From assembly GCA_963780715.1 (NCBI GenBank), contig CAWADK010000002.1, forward strand, positions 124,001 through 188,000: a stretch of DNA of 64,000 bases. Reading direction: 5' to 3'. Below, piece by piece: positions 44,474 through 53,854 of this stretch. Both the position numbers and the translations under genes were made by a program. The notes beneath the pieces are model-generated. The model saw only the letters and a program-made list of their open reading frames with translations. It ran no database searches and was not told the origin of the DNA. How positions within the stretch are numbered: position 1 is the stretch's first letter; every line of letters starts with the position of its first letter. This DNA is from JALORV01 sp963780715 (lineage in GTDB: Bacteria > Pseudomonadota > Gammaproteobacteria > Burkholderiales > Burkholderiaceae_F).

Positions 44474-44813
44474 ACGGCACTTCTTTGTACTCTGGACCGG
44501 AAAGATGCCGCACGATCAGAAACAGCGCAGGGCGCTTTTCAAATGCTGCGAGTGATGCAACGGTTCGCTTGTCAGCTAGACGGCAGGCGCTCCTCGGAGG
44601 CCAGAACCATGCGTTTGCAGGTGCGCCCGGGACGCGCCCGGACGCGTCGCTCATTCTGAAAGCTGCCCCAACGTAGACAAGCGGCAGTAGTTGTAGCAAC
44701 ACTGCGAGGCTTGGCGCCCTTGACCACGGCGGGTCGTGGAAGCCCAGGGCGGACGGACTCTCGACGTCGTCAGTAGAATTGGCCGCTCCTCTCCTTCCCC
44801 GGATGCCGCACCG
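44474..44813. other. 340-base gap, lower GC
   Basis: The stretch after the orphan membrane gene has lower G+C up to about 44700. No frame in it resembles a gene. A TAGAAT box followed by TGGCCG (44774-44779) lies 34 bases before the dehydrogenase ATG and may be its -10 element. Confidence 0.4.
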
Positions 44814-45716
44814 ATGACGACCAAGATCTACGACTCCGTTCCCAAGCATCGCGTCGCCTTCCTCGGACTCGGCGTGATGGGCTATCCGATGGCCGGGCAC
44901 CTCGCGCGTGCCGGCCATCACGTCGCCGTGTACAACCGCACCGCCAAGAAGGCCGACCAGTGGGTCGAGGAGTTCGGCGGGCGCGCGGCGCGGACACCGC
45001 GCGAAGCCGCAGCAGACGCGCAGATCGTCTTCTCGTGCGTCGGCAACGACGACGACCTGCGCAGCGTCATGCTCGGCACCGACGGCGCCTTCGCGGGCCT
45101 GGACAAGGATGCCATCGTGTTCGACGACACGACCGCCTCGGCGCGCGTGGCACGTGAACTGTATGCCGAAGCCCGCGGCCGCGGCCTGCACTTCATCGAC
45201 GCCCCGGTCTCCGGCGGCCAGGCCGGAGCGGTCAATGGCGCGCTGACGGTCATGTGCGGCGGCGACGCGGCACCCTTCGAGCGTGCCCAGCCGGTGGCGA
45301 TGGCGTTTGCCAAGGCGGTGACCCGCATCGGCGAGACCGGCTCCGGACAACTCGCGAAAATGGTCAACCAGCTGTGCATCGCCGGCCTGGTGCAGGGCCT
45401 TTCCGAAGGCATCAACTTCGGGCTCGCCGCCGGGCTCGACATGAAGCTCGTGCTGCAGGTGCTGGGCAAGGGCGCGGCGCAGAGCTGGCAGATGGACAAC
45501 CGGGGTCCGACGATGATCGACGACAAGTTCGACTTCGGCTTCGCCGTGGACTGGATGCGCAAGGACCTCGGGCTGTGCCTGGACGAAGCACGCGCCAACG
45601 GCGCGCCGCTTCCGGTCGCCGCGTTGGTGGACCAGTTCTATTCCGACGTGCAGGCCATGGGGGGCCAGCGCTGGGACACCTCGAGCCTGATCCGGCGGCT
45701 GCGACCGCGTGCCTGA
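44814..45716 (+). CDS. NAD(P)-dependent beta-hydroxyacid dehydrogenase (HIBADH family)
   Basis: The 300-residue protein shows the family order: dinucleotide motif FLGLGVMGYPMAGHLARAGH, substrate loop DAPVSGGQAGAVNGALTVMCGG, catalytic Lys in GSGQLAKMVNQLCIAG, and the C-terminal KDLGLCLDEARANGAPLPV. It oxidises a 3-hydroxy acid such as 3-hydroxyisobutyrate, tartronate or 2-hydroxymethyl compounds; the substrate is not clear. The ATG at 44814 fits the conserved start. The sigma factor gene begins about 90 bases after its stop. Confidence 0.9.
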   Translation: MTTKIYDSVPKHRVAFLGLGVMGYPMAGHLARAGHHVAVYNRTAKKADQWVEEFGGRAARTPREAAADAQIVFSCVGNDDDLRSVMLGTDGAFAGLDKDAIVFDDTTASARVARELYAEARGRGLHFIDAPVSGGQAGAVNGALTVMCGGDAAPFERAQPVAMAFAKAVTRIGETGSGQLAKMVNQLCIAGLVQGLSEGINFGLAAGLDMKLVLQVLGKGAAQSWQMDNRGPTMIDDKFDFGFAVDWMRKDLGLCLDEARANGAPLPVAALVDQFYSDVQAMGGQRWDTSSLIRRLRPRA

Positions 45717-45773
45717 GGAGACACCACCGCGTAGTCACGCCGCAAGCGCGGGCACTTTGCGGCGAACATGCGG

Positions 45774-45787
45774 TCGAACGCGTTCGA
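45774..45787. promoter_or_regulatory. 14-base perfect palindrome before the sigma factor gene
   Basis: TCGAACGCGTTCGA is a perfect inverted repeat 19 bases before the ATG at 45807. It could be an operator for a dimeric regulator of the sigma-factor/ArsS cluster. If translation starts at the upstream ATG 45768 it would be coding sequence instead. Confidence 0.35.
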
Positions 45788-45806
45788 TCCTTTACGGCGC
45801 ACGCCC

Positions 45807-46379
45807 ATGCAAGAGACGGCGTTGAACCAGGCCCTGGGCCAGTTGCGGCCGACGCTGCTGAAGATTGCGCGGCTGCAGCTGCGCAACGACACCTGGGCGG
45901 AGGACGTCGTATCGGAGACGCTGATCGCCGCCCTCGAAGGCGCGCAGGACTTCGCCGGCACATCCCAGCTCAAGACCTGGGTCGTCGGCATACTGAAGCA
46001 CAAGATCATCGATCAGTTCCGGCGGACGAGCCGCGAGGTCTCGGTCGAAGCCGCGGTGGAAGCCGCCGAAGCCGAGTCCTACGAAGAACTTTTCCACGCC
46101 AACGGACATTTTGCGAACCCTGTTCCGGCCTGGGGAAACCCCGAGTCGGCGCTCGGCGAGACCCAGTTCCTGCAGATCCTGCAGGCCTGCGTCGACAAGC
46201 TGCCCGCCAGCCTGGGCCGGATTTTCATGATGCGCGAATGGCTCGAGCAGGACACCGACGAAATCTGTAAGGAACTCGGGATCACGCCGACCAACTGCTT
46301 TGTGATGCTGTATCGGGCGCGGATGCGCCTGCGCGAGTGTCTGCAACTGAACTGGTTCGAGGAAACACGAGGCGCCTGA
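45807..46379 (+). CDS. ECF RNA polymerase sigma factor
   Basis: The 190-residue protein has region 2 (LKIARLQLRNDTWAEDVVSETLIAAL, then FAGTSQLKTWVVGILKHKIIDQFRR). It has region 4 (LPASLGRIFMMREWLEQDTDEICKELGITPTNCFVMLYRARMRLRECL). This is the sigma-70 family ECF type. Next to it is a 62-residue zinc-motif protein, and ArsS starts inside that gene's stop codon. The three are therefore almost certainly one transcript, and the sigma factor is a good candidate regulator of the genes after it. The start may alternatively be ATG 45768. Confidence 0.88.
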   Translation: MQETALNQALGQLRPTLLKIARLQLRNDTWAEDVVSETLIAALEGAQDFAGTSQLKTWVVGILKHKIIDQFRRTSREVSVEAAVEAAEAESYEELFHANGHFANPVPAWGNPESALGETQFLQILQACVDKLPASLGRIFMMREWLEQDTDEICKELGITPTNCFVMLYRARMRLRECLQLNWFEETRGA

Positions 46380-46380
46380 G

Positions 46381-46565
46381 GTGAGCGGACTGCCCCTTCG
46401 ACTCACGTGCAAGGAAGCCCACCGGCTGGTGTCGGAGGAGCTCGATCGCACGTTGCCGCTCGGCGAGCGGCTGCGCGTGCGGATGCACCTGCTGGCGTGC
46501 GGCAGCTGCACGCACTTCAAGCAGCAGATGCAGCTGCTGCGCGCCGCGATGCGGCGGCTGGGCGA

Positions 46566-46569
<4 letters not shown>
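46381..46569 (+). CDS. Small zinc-finger anti-sigma-like protein
   Basis: The 62-residue protein has an early Cys-x3-His (CKEAH) and then HLLACGSC, together the His-x3-Cys-x2-Cys pattern of zinc-binding anti-sigma domains, in a mostly helical sequence. It has no membrane segment. It begins one base after the sigma factor stop and ends in an ATGA overlap with arsS. It probably binds and holds the sigma factor in the cytoplasm and may sense thiol or metal(loid) stress through its Cys residues; that is inference. Confidence 0.75.
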
Positions 46570-47639
<1,070 letters not shown>

Positions 47640-47649
47640 CGGCGCACGC

Positions 47650-48624
47650 ATGCGTGCCAACGCTCCGGGGCGAACCTGCCCGCCCTCCTACGGCTACTCA
47701 CCGCGCGCACTGGCCCGGCCGGCCGATATCAGCGCCGATGTGCTGTATGTCATCGGCGGCCTCTATGGCAACGCCCTGGCACTGGCAGCGATCGAGCGCA
47801 TGGCGGCGCAGGAGGCCGTCACCGCGGCGCTCGTCTTCAACGGGGACTTTCACTGGTTCGACGCCGAACCGGCGGCGTTTGCCGAGATCCAGCAGCGCGT
47901 GCTCGCCCACCATGCGCTGCGCGGCAACGTCGAGACCGAGATCGCATCGGACGACGCGGCGGCGGGCTGCGGCTGCGCCTATCCCGAATCGGTCCCGGAC
48001 GAGGATGTCGCGCGCAGCAATGCGATCCTCGATCGCCTGCGCGGCGTCGCGGCGCAGGTTGAGGGCAGCCGCGCGGCGCTCGGCGCGTTGCCGATGCACG
48101 CGGTCGCACAGGTGGGCGGCGCGCGCATCGGCATCGTCCACGGCGATGCGTGGTCACTGGCCGGCTGGCGCTTCGCGCACGACCGGCTGCACGCGGGCAC
48201 ACACGACGATGCGCTGGAAGCGGCGTTCGCCCTGGCGGCGGTCGACGGCTTTGCCTCGAGCCACACCTGCGCGCCGGCCCTGAAGACCACGGCACGCGGC
48301 TTCGTCATCAACAACGGCGCCGCCGGCATGGCGAACTTCCGGGGAACGACGCACGGCGTGATCACGCGCATCGCGACGCGCGCGCTGCCCGCCGCGCTCG
48401 AGCCGCAGCGCCTGTATGGGCTGAATGATTGGATCCAGGGACGGCCGTGCATCGTCGACGCGCTGAAGGTTGAATTCGATCTCGCCGCGTGGCTGCGTCG
48501 TTTCGACGCCTGCTGGCCCGACGGAACCGCCGCGGCGGTGTCCTACCGCCCGCGCATTGCCGGTGGCAGTGACTTCGAGATCGACCACGCGCTCGGCCGC
48601 GCTGTCACTTCCTGCACCGGCTGA
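47650..48624 (+). CDS. Calcineurin-like metallophosphoesterase with altered motifs
   Basis: The 324-residue protein has the layout of a metallophosphoesterase: LVFNGDFHWFD (residues 62-71, GD motif), RGNVETE (residues 91-97, GN-x-E), GIVHGDAW (161-168) and SSHTC (203-207). The first metal motif, normally D-x-H-G-N, reads GGLYGN at 36-41, so the usual Asp and His are missing. A GCGCAYPE segment at 107-114 adds two Cys. It starts 10 bases after arsS. It may process a sugar phosphate in the same pathway, or be a structural relative with altered metal binding. Confidence 0.72.
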   Translation: MRANAPGRTCPPSYGYSPRALARPADISADVLYVIGGLYGNALALAAIERMAAQEAVTAALVFNGDFHWFDAEPAAFAEIQQRVLAHHALRGNVETEIASDDAAAGCGCAYPESVPDEDVARSNAILDRLRGVAAQVEGSRAALGALPMHAVAQVGGARIGIVHGDAWSLAGWRFAHDRLHAGTHDDALEAAFALAAVDGFASSHTCAPALKTTARGFVINNGAAGMANFRGTTHGVITRIATRALPAALEPQRLYGLNDWIQGRPCIVDALKVEFDLAAWLRRFDACWPDGTAAAVSYRPRIAGGSDFEIDHALGRAVTSCTG

Positions 48625-48750
48625 CCGGCGCCGACGCGCTTCGGCCGGACCATGGAGTGTCGGGCCATCCCGCGGTAAGGTGCGCTGAGCCCGCCGACGG
48701 ATTCGGTTGCCGTCCCGCCCAACAACGCCTCGCCACGTCGAAAGCCTCGC

Positions 48751-50982
48751 ATGAACCGGAAGCTCGCCATCATTGCGCTGATCGCACTCGCGATCGGGCT
48801 CTTCTTCGCCTTCGACCTCGGGCGTTACTTCGATCTCGCGTACCTGAAGAGCCAGCAGGCCGCCTTCGCGGCGTTCTATGCCAGCCACCCGGCCGCGACG
48901 ATCGCCGCCTACTTCCTCCTCTATGTCGCGGTGGCGGCGCTGTCGCTTCCCGGCGCCGTCGTCCTGACGCTGGCCGGTGGTGCGCTGTTCGGGTTCTGGG
49001 TCGGGCTCATCGTCGTGTCGTTCGCGTCGAGCCTCGGCGCCCTGCTGGCGATGCTCGCCGCCCGCCTCGTGCTGGGCGAATCGGTGCAGCGACGTTTCGG
49101 CACACAGCTCGCCGCGATCAATGCCGGCATTGCACGCGACGGCCCGTTTTACCTGTTCGCGTTGCGGCTGGTGCCGATCTTCCCGTTCTTCGTCATCAAC
49201 CTGCTGATGGGCCTGACGAAGATCCGCGCGTCGACCTTCTACTGGGTGAGCCAGCTCGGCATGCTGCTGGGCACCGCGGTGTACGTCAACGTCGGCACGC
49301 AGCTGGCACAGCTCGATTCCCTGCGCGGAGTGCTGTCGCCCGCACTGCTGCTGTCATTCGTGCTGCTCGGCGTCTTTCCCCTGATCGCGAAGAAGGTCGT
49401 CGACCACCTCAGGGCACGCAAGGTCTACGCTCGATGGGCGGACAGCAGGCCTTCGTCCTTTGACTACAACATGGTCGTCATCGGCGCCGGGTCCGCAGGA
49501 CTGGTTTCCGCCTACATCGCCGCCGCCACCAAGGCGAGAGTCGCGCTGGTCGAACGGCACCGCATGGGCGGCGACTGCCTCAACACCGGGTGCGTGCCGA
49601 GCAAGGCGCTGATCCGCTCGGCCAAGCTGCTGTCGCACATCGCGCGATCGAAGTCGCTGGGTATCGCCGAAGCGAGCGCGAGATTCGACTTCGCTGACGT
49701 GATGGAACGCGTGCAGCGGGTGATCGCTGCCATCGAGCCGCACGACTCGGTCGAGCGTTATTCCGCGCTTGGGGTCGACTGCATCGAAGGCAGCGCGCGG
49801 ATTACGTCGCCATGGACGGTCGAGGTGCAGACCAACGCCGGGCCCCGCACGCTGACGACGAAGACCATCGTCATTGCGGCCGGCGCGCGGCCGTTCGTGC
49901 CGCCGATCCCGGGGCTCGACGAAGTCGGCTACCTGACTTCCGACACCGTGTGGAATCTCCGCGAGTTGCCGCGCCGCCTGGTCGTGTTGGGCGGCGGGCC
50001 GATCGGCTGCGAGCTGACGCAGGCGTTCGCGCGCTTCGGTTCGCAGGTGACGCAGGTCGAGATGCTGCCGCGGATCATGATCCGCGAGGACCCGGAGGTC
50101 TCGGCACTCGTGAAGCAGAGATTCGAAGCCGAAGGCATCCGTGTGCTGACCGGGCACAAGGCCAGCCGGTTCCACCTCGAAGGCGGCGAGAAGGTCCTGC
50201 TGGCCGAGCACGGCGGCCAGGAAGTGCGCATCCCGTTTGACGCCGTGATCGTGGCGGTCGGCCGCATCGCCAACACGCAGGGCTACGGGCTCGAAGAACT
50301 CGGCATAGGTACCACCAAGGCACGCACCGTCGAGACCGACGACTACCTGCAGACGATCTATCCGAACATCCTGGCGTGTGGCGACGTGGCCGGTCCGTAC
50401 CAGTTCACGCACACCGCCTCGCACCAGGCGTGGTACGCGGCCGTCAACGGGCTGTTCGGGGCGTTCCGCCGCTTCAAGGCCGACTACCGCGTGATCCCGT
50501 GGGCCACATTCACGGAGCCCGAGGTCGCCCGTGTCGGACTGAACGAAACGGAGGCGAAGGAAAAGGGCATCGCCTATACGTCCTCCGTGTATGGCATCGA
50601 CGATCTCGACCGCGCGATCGCCGACGGGGAAGCCCACGGGCTGGTGAAGGTGCTGACGACCCCGGGGACCGACACGATCCTCGGCGTCACGATCGTCGGC
50701 GAGCACGCGGGCGACCTGATCGCCGAGTACGTGCTGGCGATGAAGCATGGCCTTGGCTTGAACCGGATTCTCGGCACGATTCACATCTACCCGACGCTCG
50801 CCGAAGCCAACAAGTACGCGGCCGGCGTGTGGAAGCGCGGCACGGTCACGCAGGGGCAGTGGACGTTTCTCTCCGCATTCCAGTCCTGGCGACGCGGCGC
50901 CACCGGCGTCGGCAGCGTGCTCGCCGCACTTCGCGCCGTGCTGAAGGACAAGCGTCCGGCATACTCGACATCGTCACACTGA
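48751..50982 (+). CDS. VTT-domain membrane protein fused to disulfide-reductase-type flavoprotein
   Basis: Residues 1-220 form a TVP38/TMEM64-like VTT membrane domain with AALSLPGAVVLTLAGGALFGF, FALRLVPIFPFFVINLLMG and several helices. Residues 238-743 are a complete class-I pyridine nucleotide-disulfide reductase. It has the FAD motif VIGAGSAGLVSAYIAA, redox pair Cys276 and Cys281 in GGDCLNTGCVPSKAL, NAD motif VLGGGPIGCELTQAF, and the distal dimer motif HIYPTLAEANK. This resembles mercuric reductase or lipoamide dehydrogenase without an extra N-terminal metal domain. The membrane attachment suggests redox chemistry at the membrane, perhaps on a metal(loid) or disulfide substrate. The fusion is long but in one intact frame. 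Confidence 0.9.
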   Translation: MNRKLAIIALIALAIGLFFAFDLGRYFDLAYLKSQQAAFAAFYASHPAATIAAYFLLYVAVAALSLPGAVVLTLAGGALFGFWVGLIVVSFASSLGALLAMLAARLVLGESVQRRFGTQLAAINAGIARDGPFYLFALRLVPIFPFFVINLLMGLTKIRASTFYWVSQLGMLLGTAVYVNVGTQLAQLDSLRGVLSPALLLSFVLLGVFPLIAKKVVDHLRARKVYARWADSRPSSFDYNMVVIGAGSAGLVSAYIAAATKARVALVERHRMGGDCLNTGCVPSKALIRSAKLLSHIARSKSLGIAEASARFDFADVMERVQRVIAAIEPHDSVERYSALGVDCIEGSARITSPWTVEVQTNAGPRTLTTKTIVIAAGARPFVPPIPGLDEVGYLTSDTVWNLRELPRRLVVLGGGPIGCELTQAFARFGSQVTQVEMLPRIMIREDPEVSALVKQRFEAEGIRVLTGHKASRFHLEGGEKVLLAEHGGQEVRIPFDAVIVAVGRIANTQGYGLEELGIGTTKARTVETDDYLQTIYPNILACGDVAGPYQFTHTASHQAWYAAVNGLFGAFRRFKADYRVIPWATFTEPEVARVGLNETEAKEKGIAYTSSVYGIDDLDRAIADGEAHGLVKVLTTPGTDTILGVTIVGEHAGDLIAEYVLAMKHGLGLNRILGTIHIYPTLAEANKYAAGVWKRGTVTQGQWTFLSAFQSWRRGATGVGSVLAALRAVLKDKRPAYSTSSH

Positions 50983-51010
50983 CGATGACCTGCGCGCGGC
51001 CACACGGGAC

Positions 51011-51742
51011 ATGACAACGGATGCGACGATCGAGGCGGGAGCGCGCCCACGAACGCCAGCGCTCGGGGCCGAACGCGTCGCGCTGGCCCTCGGCATGACC
51101 GGCGCGCTGGGCGAAGAACTGCTGGCGGCGCTGGTCGGCTCCCCCAGTTACCGGCTGGTTCACGTCGCCGTGACACAGACCATCGTTTCCGCTGCCTCGA
51201 AGTTCCATCCCTGGCTGGTCGGGTCTTCGCCCGTCACGGCGGACGACGCTTTCGTCTGCTTGACCGATGACGCCGTGCCGCGTACGCACACGTCGCCGCT
51301 GCAGCGCTACGGCAACGATCAGCTGCTCGCTGCCGCGCGTGCAGCGCGCGACGCCGGCGCACGTCGCCTGGTCGTCATCGCTCCGCTGTCCGCCCTGCTG
51401 CAGCTCAACGCGGCATCGCACAGCGTGTCGAGCGAGCAGGAACTGGCGCTGGTAGAGATGAGATTCGAGACCCTGGTCATCGTGCGGCCGACCCGCGACG
51501 AGATCGAAGACTCGAAGGCGCCATGGCTGCAACGCACCGTGAGCTCGCTCGGGCGCAGCGTGCTGGAAATCATGCTGCCGGCCCAGGTGCAGGCGCTGCG
51601 ACCGAAGACGGCCGCGCTTGCGATCCTGACGGCGGTCGAACGCATGCCGCCCGGTGTACATGTCATCGGCGCGCGGGAGTTGACAGACATCGTCGCGGAA
51701 ACGATGCCGGCCCTGCTGCCCAAGCGGCCCCGGCTGCGCTGA
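51011..51742 (+). CDS. Rossmann-fold NAD(P)-binding-like protein, 243 aa
   Basis: The N-terminal LALGMTGALGEELLAALVGS fits a degenerate TGxxGxxG nucleotide-binding motif. FVCLTDDAVPR, a central helix DQLLAAARAARDAGARRLVVI and LVIVRPTRDEIED resemble the atypical SDR (NAD(P)H-binding) pattern, but the catalytic YxxxK is not visible. I cannot assign a reaction. It starts 28 bases after the VTT-flavoprotein and lies before two glycosyltransferases, so it is probably part of the same pathway. Confidence 0.65.
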   Translation: MTTDATIEAGARPRTPALGAERVALALGMTGALGEELLAALVGSPSYRLVHVAVTQTIVSAASKFHPWLVGSSPVTADDAFVCLTDDAVPRTHTSPLQRYGNDQLLAAARAARDAGARRLVVIAPLSALLQLNAASHSVSSEQELALVEMRFETLVIVRPTRDEIEDSKAPWLQRTVSSLGRSVLEIMLPAQVQALRPKTAALAILTAVERMPPGVHVIGARELTDIVAETMPALLPKRPRLR

Positions 51743-51748
51743 GATGAA

Positions 51749-51822
51749 ACAGCCCCAACGCTCGCATCGGCTCGCTGCCCCCCGAGGGGGCTGTCAGTGG
51801 CTTCGGACGGCCGGCCACTGAC
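51749..51822 (+). repeat. Double hairpin directly before a glycosyltransferase start codon
   Basis: Stem 1 is ACAGCCCC (51749-51756) with GGGGCTGT (51787-51794). Stem 2 is GTCAGTGGC (51793-51801) with GCCACTGAC (51814-51822), and its last base touches the ATG at 51823. The two stems share GT. The ACGCTCGC...CTGCCCCCCGAGGGGGC core resembles palindromic repeats I recall from Burkholderiales genomes. No ribosome binding site is visible outside the stems. Confidence 0.65.
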
Positions 51823-52506
51823 ATGCACCTGGCGATCATCGTTCCGGTGCTGAACGAGGCTGACGGCGTCGGCCGGACGCTCGCGGGATTGCAGCCGCTG
51901 CGCGCGCGCGGGGCGCGCGTCGTTGTCGTCGACGGCGGCAGCCCGGATGGCACGGCCGACGTCGCGCGGCCCCTCGCCGACGACGTCATCGTCGCGGCGC
52001 GCGGCCGTGCGCGCCAGATGAACGCGGGCGCGCAGCACATCGGCGACGCGGCGGATGTGCTGCTCTTCCTGCATGCCGACACCCGACTGCCGCCGGACGC
52101 GGACCAGCGCATCGCCGATGCGATCGCCCAAGGCGCGCGCTGGGGACGCTTCGATGTCCGCATCGAAGGCCGCGCGGTGCTGCTTCGCTGCGTGGCGCGC
52201 TTCATGAACTGGCGCTCCCGCCTGACCGGCATCTGCACCGGTGACCAGGCGATCTTCGTCGAGCGCGTACTGTTCGAGTCGCTCGGCGGTTTCGCGGACC
52301 AGCCCCTGATGGAGGACATCGAGTTCACGCGGCGCGCCCGGCAAATCGCGTGGCCCGTCGCGCTGAGCGGCGCCATCACCTCGGGTCGGCGCTGGGAACA
52401 GCGCGGCGTCTGGCCCACGATCCGGCAGATGTGGTCGCTGCGCTGGCGCTACTGGCGTGGGGCCGATCCAGCCGCGCTGGCACGCGAATACCGGAACGTG
52501 CGCTGA
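51823..52506 (+). CDS. rSAM/selenodomain-associated glycosyltransferase (family 2 type)
   Basis: The 227-residue GT-A fold protein has LAIIVPVLNEADGVGRTLAGL, VVVDGGSPDGTADVAR, ARGRARQMNAGAQHIGDA and the DxD-like FLHADTRLP. It ends with GDQAIFVERVLFESLGGF and MEDIEFTRRAR. These are features of the TIGR04283 group, repeatedly found beside ArsS-like radical SAM genes. Its ATG follows a hairpin immediately, and its stop overlaps the next gene. It probably transfers a sugar in the pathway begun by arsS. Confidence 0.85.
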   Translation: MHLAIIVPVLNEADGVGRTLAGLQPLRARGARVVVVDGGSPDGTADVARPLADDVIVAARGRARQMNAGAQHIGDAADVLLFLHADTRLPPDADQRIADAIAQGARWGRFDVRIEGRAVLLRCVARFMNWRSRLTGICTGDQAIFVERVLFESLGGFADQPLMEDIEFTRRARQIAWPVALSGAITSGRRWEQRGVWPTIRQMWSLRWRYWRGADPAALAREYRNVR

Positions 52507-53129
52507 TGCCCGGGACGCAGGTCGCCGTGCTGGCGCGTGCCGCGATTCCCGGTGCCGCCAAGACACGCTTGATTTCCGCCGTGGGCGCAGCAGGCGCTGC
52601 CGCCCTGCAGGCGCATCTGACGGAACTCGCGCTCCGCCGCGCCTGCGCTACGCAGCATCAGGTGCTGCTGTGGCTGGCCGGCGCGCCCGACCCTGCAGTG
52701 ACGCGGCTCGCGCACGAGCTAGGCGTCGAGATCCGGCCTCAGCCTGACGGCGATCTCGGCGAACGCATGCTGGCCGCGCTGTGCCATGCGCAGGCGTGCG
52801 ACCGCCGGGGCATCGTCATCGGCACCGACTGTCCCGCACAGTCGGAGGCGGATATCGAGCACGCCGGAGCGCTGCTTGCCGAGTACGACGTCGTGCTGCA
52901 GCCCGCGCACGACGGCGGCTACGTGATGATCGGCATGGCGCTGCCACGCCCGGAACTCTTCGCAGAGATGCCATGGGGTACCGATGCCGTGCTTGCGGCA
53001 ACGCGCGAACGCATTCGCGCCTTGAGATTGCGGCACGCCGAACTGCGCACGCTGCCCGACCTCGATCGGCCCGAAGACATCGCTGTCGCGCTGGAGCACG
53101 GCTGGATCGAACGCGGAGCCTGGGCGTGA
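52506..53129 (+). CDS. rSAM-associated transferase, DUF2064/TIGR04282 type
   Basis: The 207-residue protein has QVAVLARAAIPGAAKTRLIS near the N-terminus, similar to nucleotidyl/glycosyltransferases with a GT-A fold, then DLGERMLAAL, GIVIGTDCPAQSEADIEHA with a DxD-like site, and QPAHDGGYVMIGM. This pattern is that of the DUF2064/TIGR04282 family, another companion of the ArsS-type radical SAM proteins. It overlaps its neighbours at both ends by one to four bases, so it is translationally coupled. Confidence 0.85.
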   Translation: MPGTQVAVLARAAIPGAAKTRLISAVGAAGAAALQAHLTELALRRACATQHQVLLWLAGAPDPAVTRLAHELGVEIRPQPDGDLGERMLAALCHAQACDRRGIVIGTDCPAQSEADIEHAGALLAEYDVVLQPAHDGGYVMIGMALPRPELFAEMPWGTDAVLAATRERIRALRLRHAELRTLPDLDRPEDIAVALEHGWIERGAWA

Positions 53130-53854
53130 AGCGGATCGCCGCCTGCGTCGTCTTCGCTCTCTGCGGTGCAGCCTTCGCACAGACCGGCGCGGTCGCTCCG
53201 CTGTCGGCTTCGACCGACGGCCGCATCCTGCCACCGTGGCGGGTGATCGCCCTGCCCAAGATCCCGCGCCAGACGCAGTACAGCGTTGTCACGTTCGATG
53301 ACCGGCGCGTCGTGAAGGCCGAAGCCGAGGCTTCGTACGCCAACGTGCTGCATGCACTGACCGCGGATACCGACGCGACCCCGATTTTGCGCTGGAGCTG
53401 GCGGGTCGAGCGCTTTCCGGCACGATCCGACCTCACCACCAAATCCGGCGACGACCTCGCCGCCAAGGTCTGCGTGCTGTTCGACCTGCCGCTGGCACGA
53501 CTGTCCTTCTTCGACCGAGTGAAGATCGAGCTCGGGCGGCGGCTCTTCAAACTCGACCTGCCTGCCGCGACAATCTGCTATGTATGGGATCGAACGCTGC
53601 CGCCCGGAACCTGGCTGCCGAACGTGTATACCAATCGAGTGCGTATGCTGGTACTGCGTTCAGGGAAGGTCGGCGACCAGGGACGATGGTTCGACGAGCG
53701 GCGCGATCTGCGCGCCGATTTCGTCCGCGCCTTCGGTGCCGAGGCCGATGGTGGCCTGCCCCCGATCGCGGCGATCGGGTTCGCCACCGACGCCGACAAC
53801 ACGGGCGATTCCGCGCTGGCCTATTTCGGCGACATCACATTGGAGAAGGATTGA
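53126..53854 (+). CDS. DUF3047 periplasmic protein
   Basis: The 242-residue protein starts with GTG and has a cleavable signal peptide (KRIAACVVFALCGAAFAQ). The body contains LRWSWRVERFPARSDLTTKSGDDLAAKVCVLFDLP, ICYVWDRTLPPGTWLPNVY and IAAIGFATDADNTGDSALAYFGDI, all typical of the DUF3047 family. Its function is unknown. It could be a periplasmic binding or lectin-like protein. It overlaps both adjacent genes and therefore belongs to the cluster transcript. Confidence 0.85.
   Translation: MKRIAACVVFALCGAAFAQTGAVAPLSASTDGRILPPWRVIALPKIPRQTQYSVVTFDDRRVVKAEAEASYANVLHALTADTDATPILRWSWRVERFPARSDLTTKSGDDLAAKVCVLFDLPLARLSFFDRVKIELGRRLFKLDLPAATICYVWDRTLPPGTWLPNVYTNRVRMLVLRSGKVGDQGRWFDERRDLRADFVRAFGAEADGGLPPIAAIGFATDADNTGDSALAYFGDITLEKD

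Noticed and set aside
53584..53850. Upstream extension of the SelD-type flavoprotein
   Set aside because: The extension overlaps DUF3047 in another frame; homology begins at TTG 53851, which has a good ribosome binding site.
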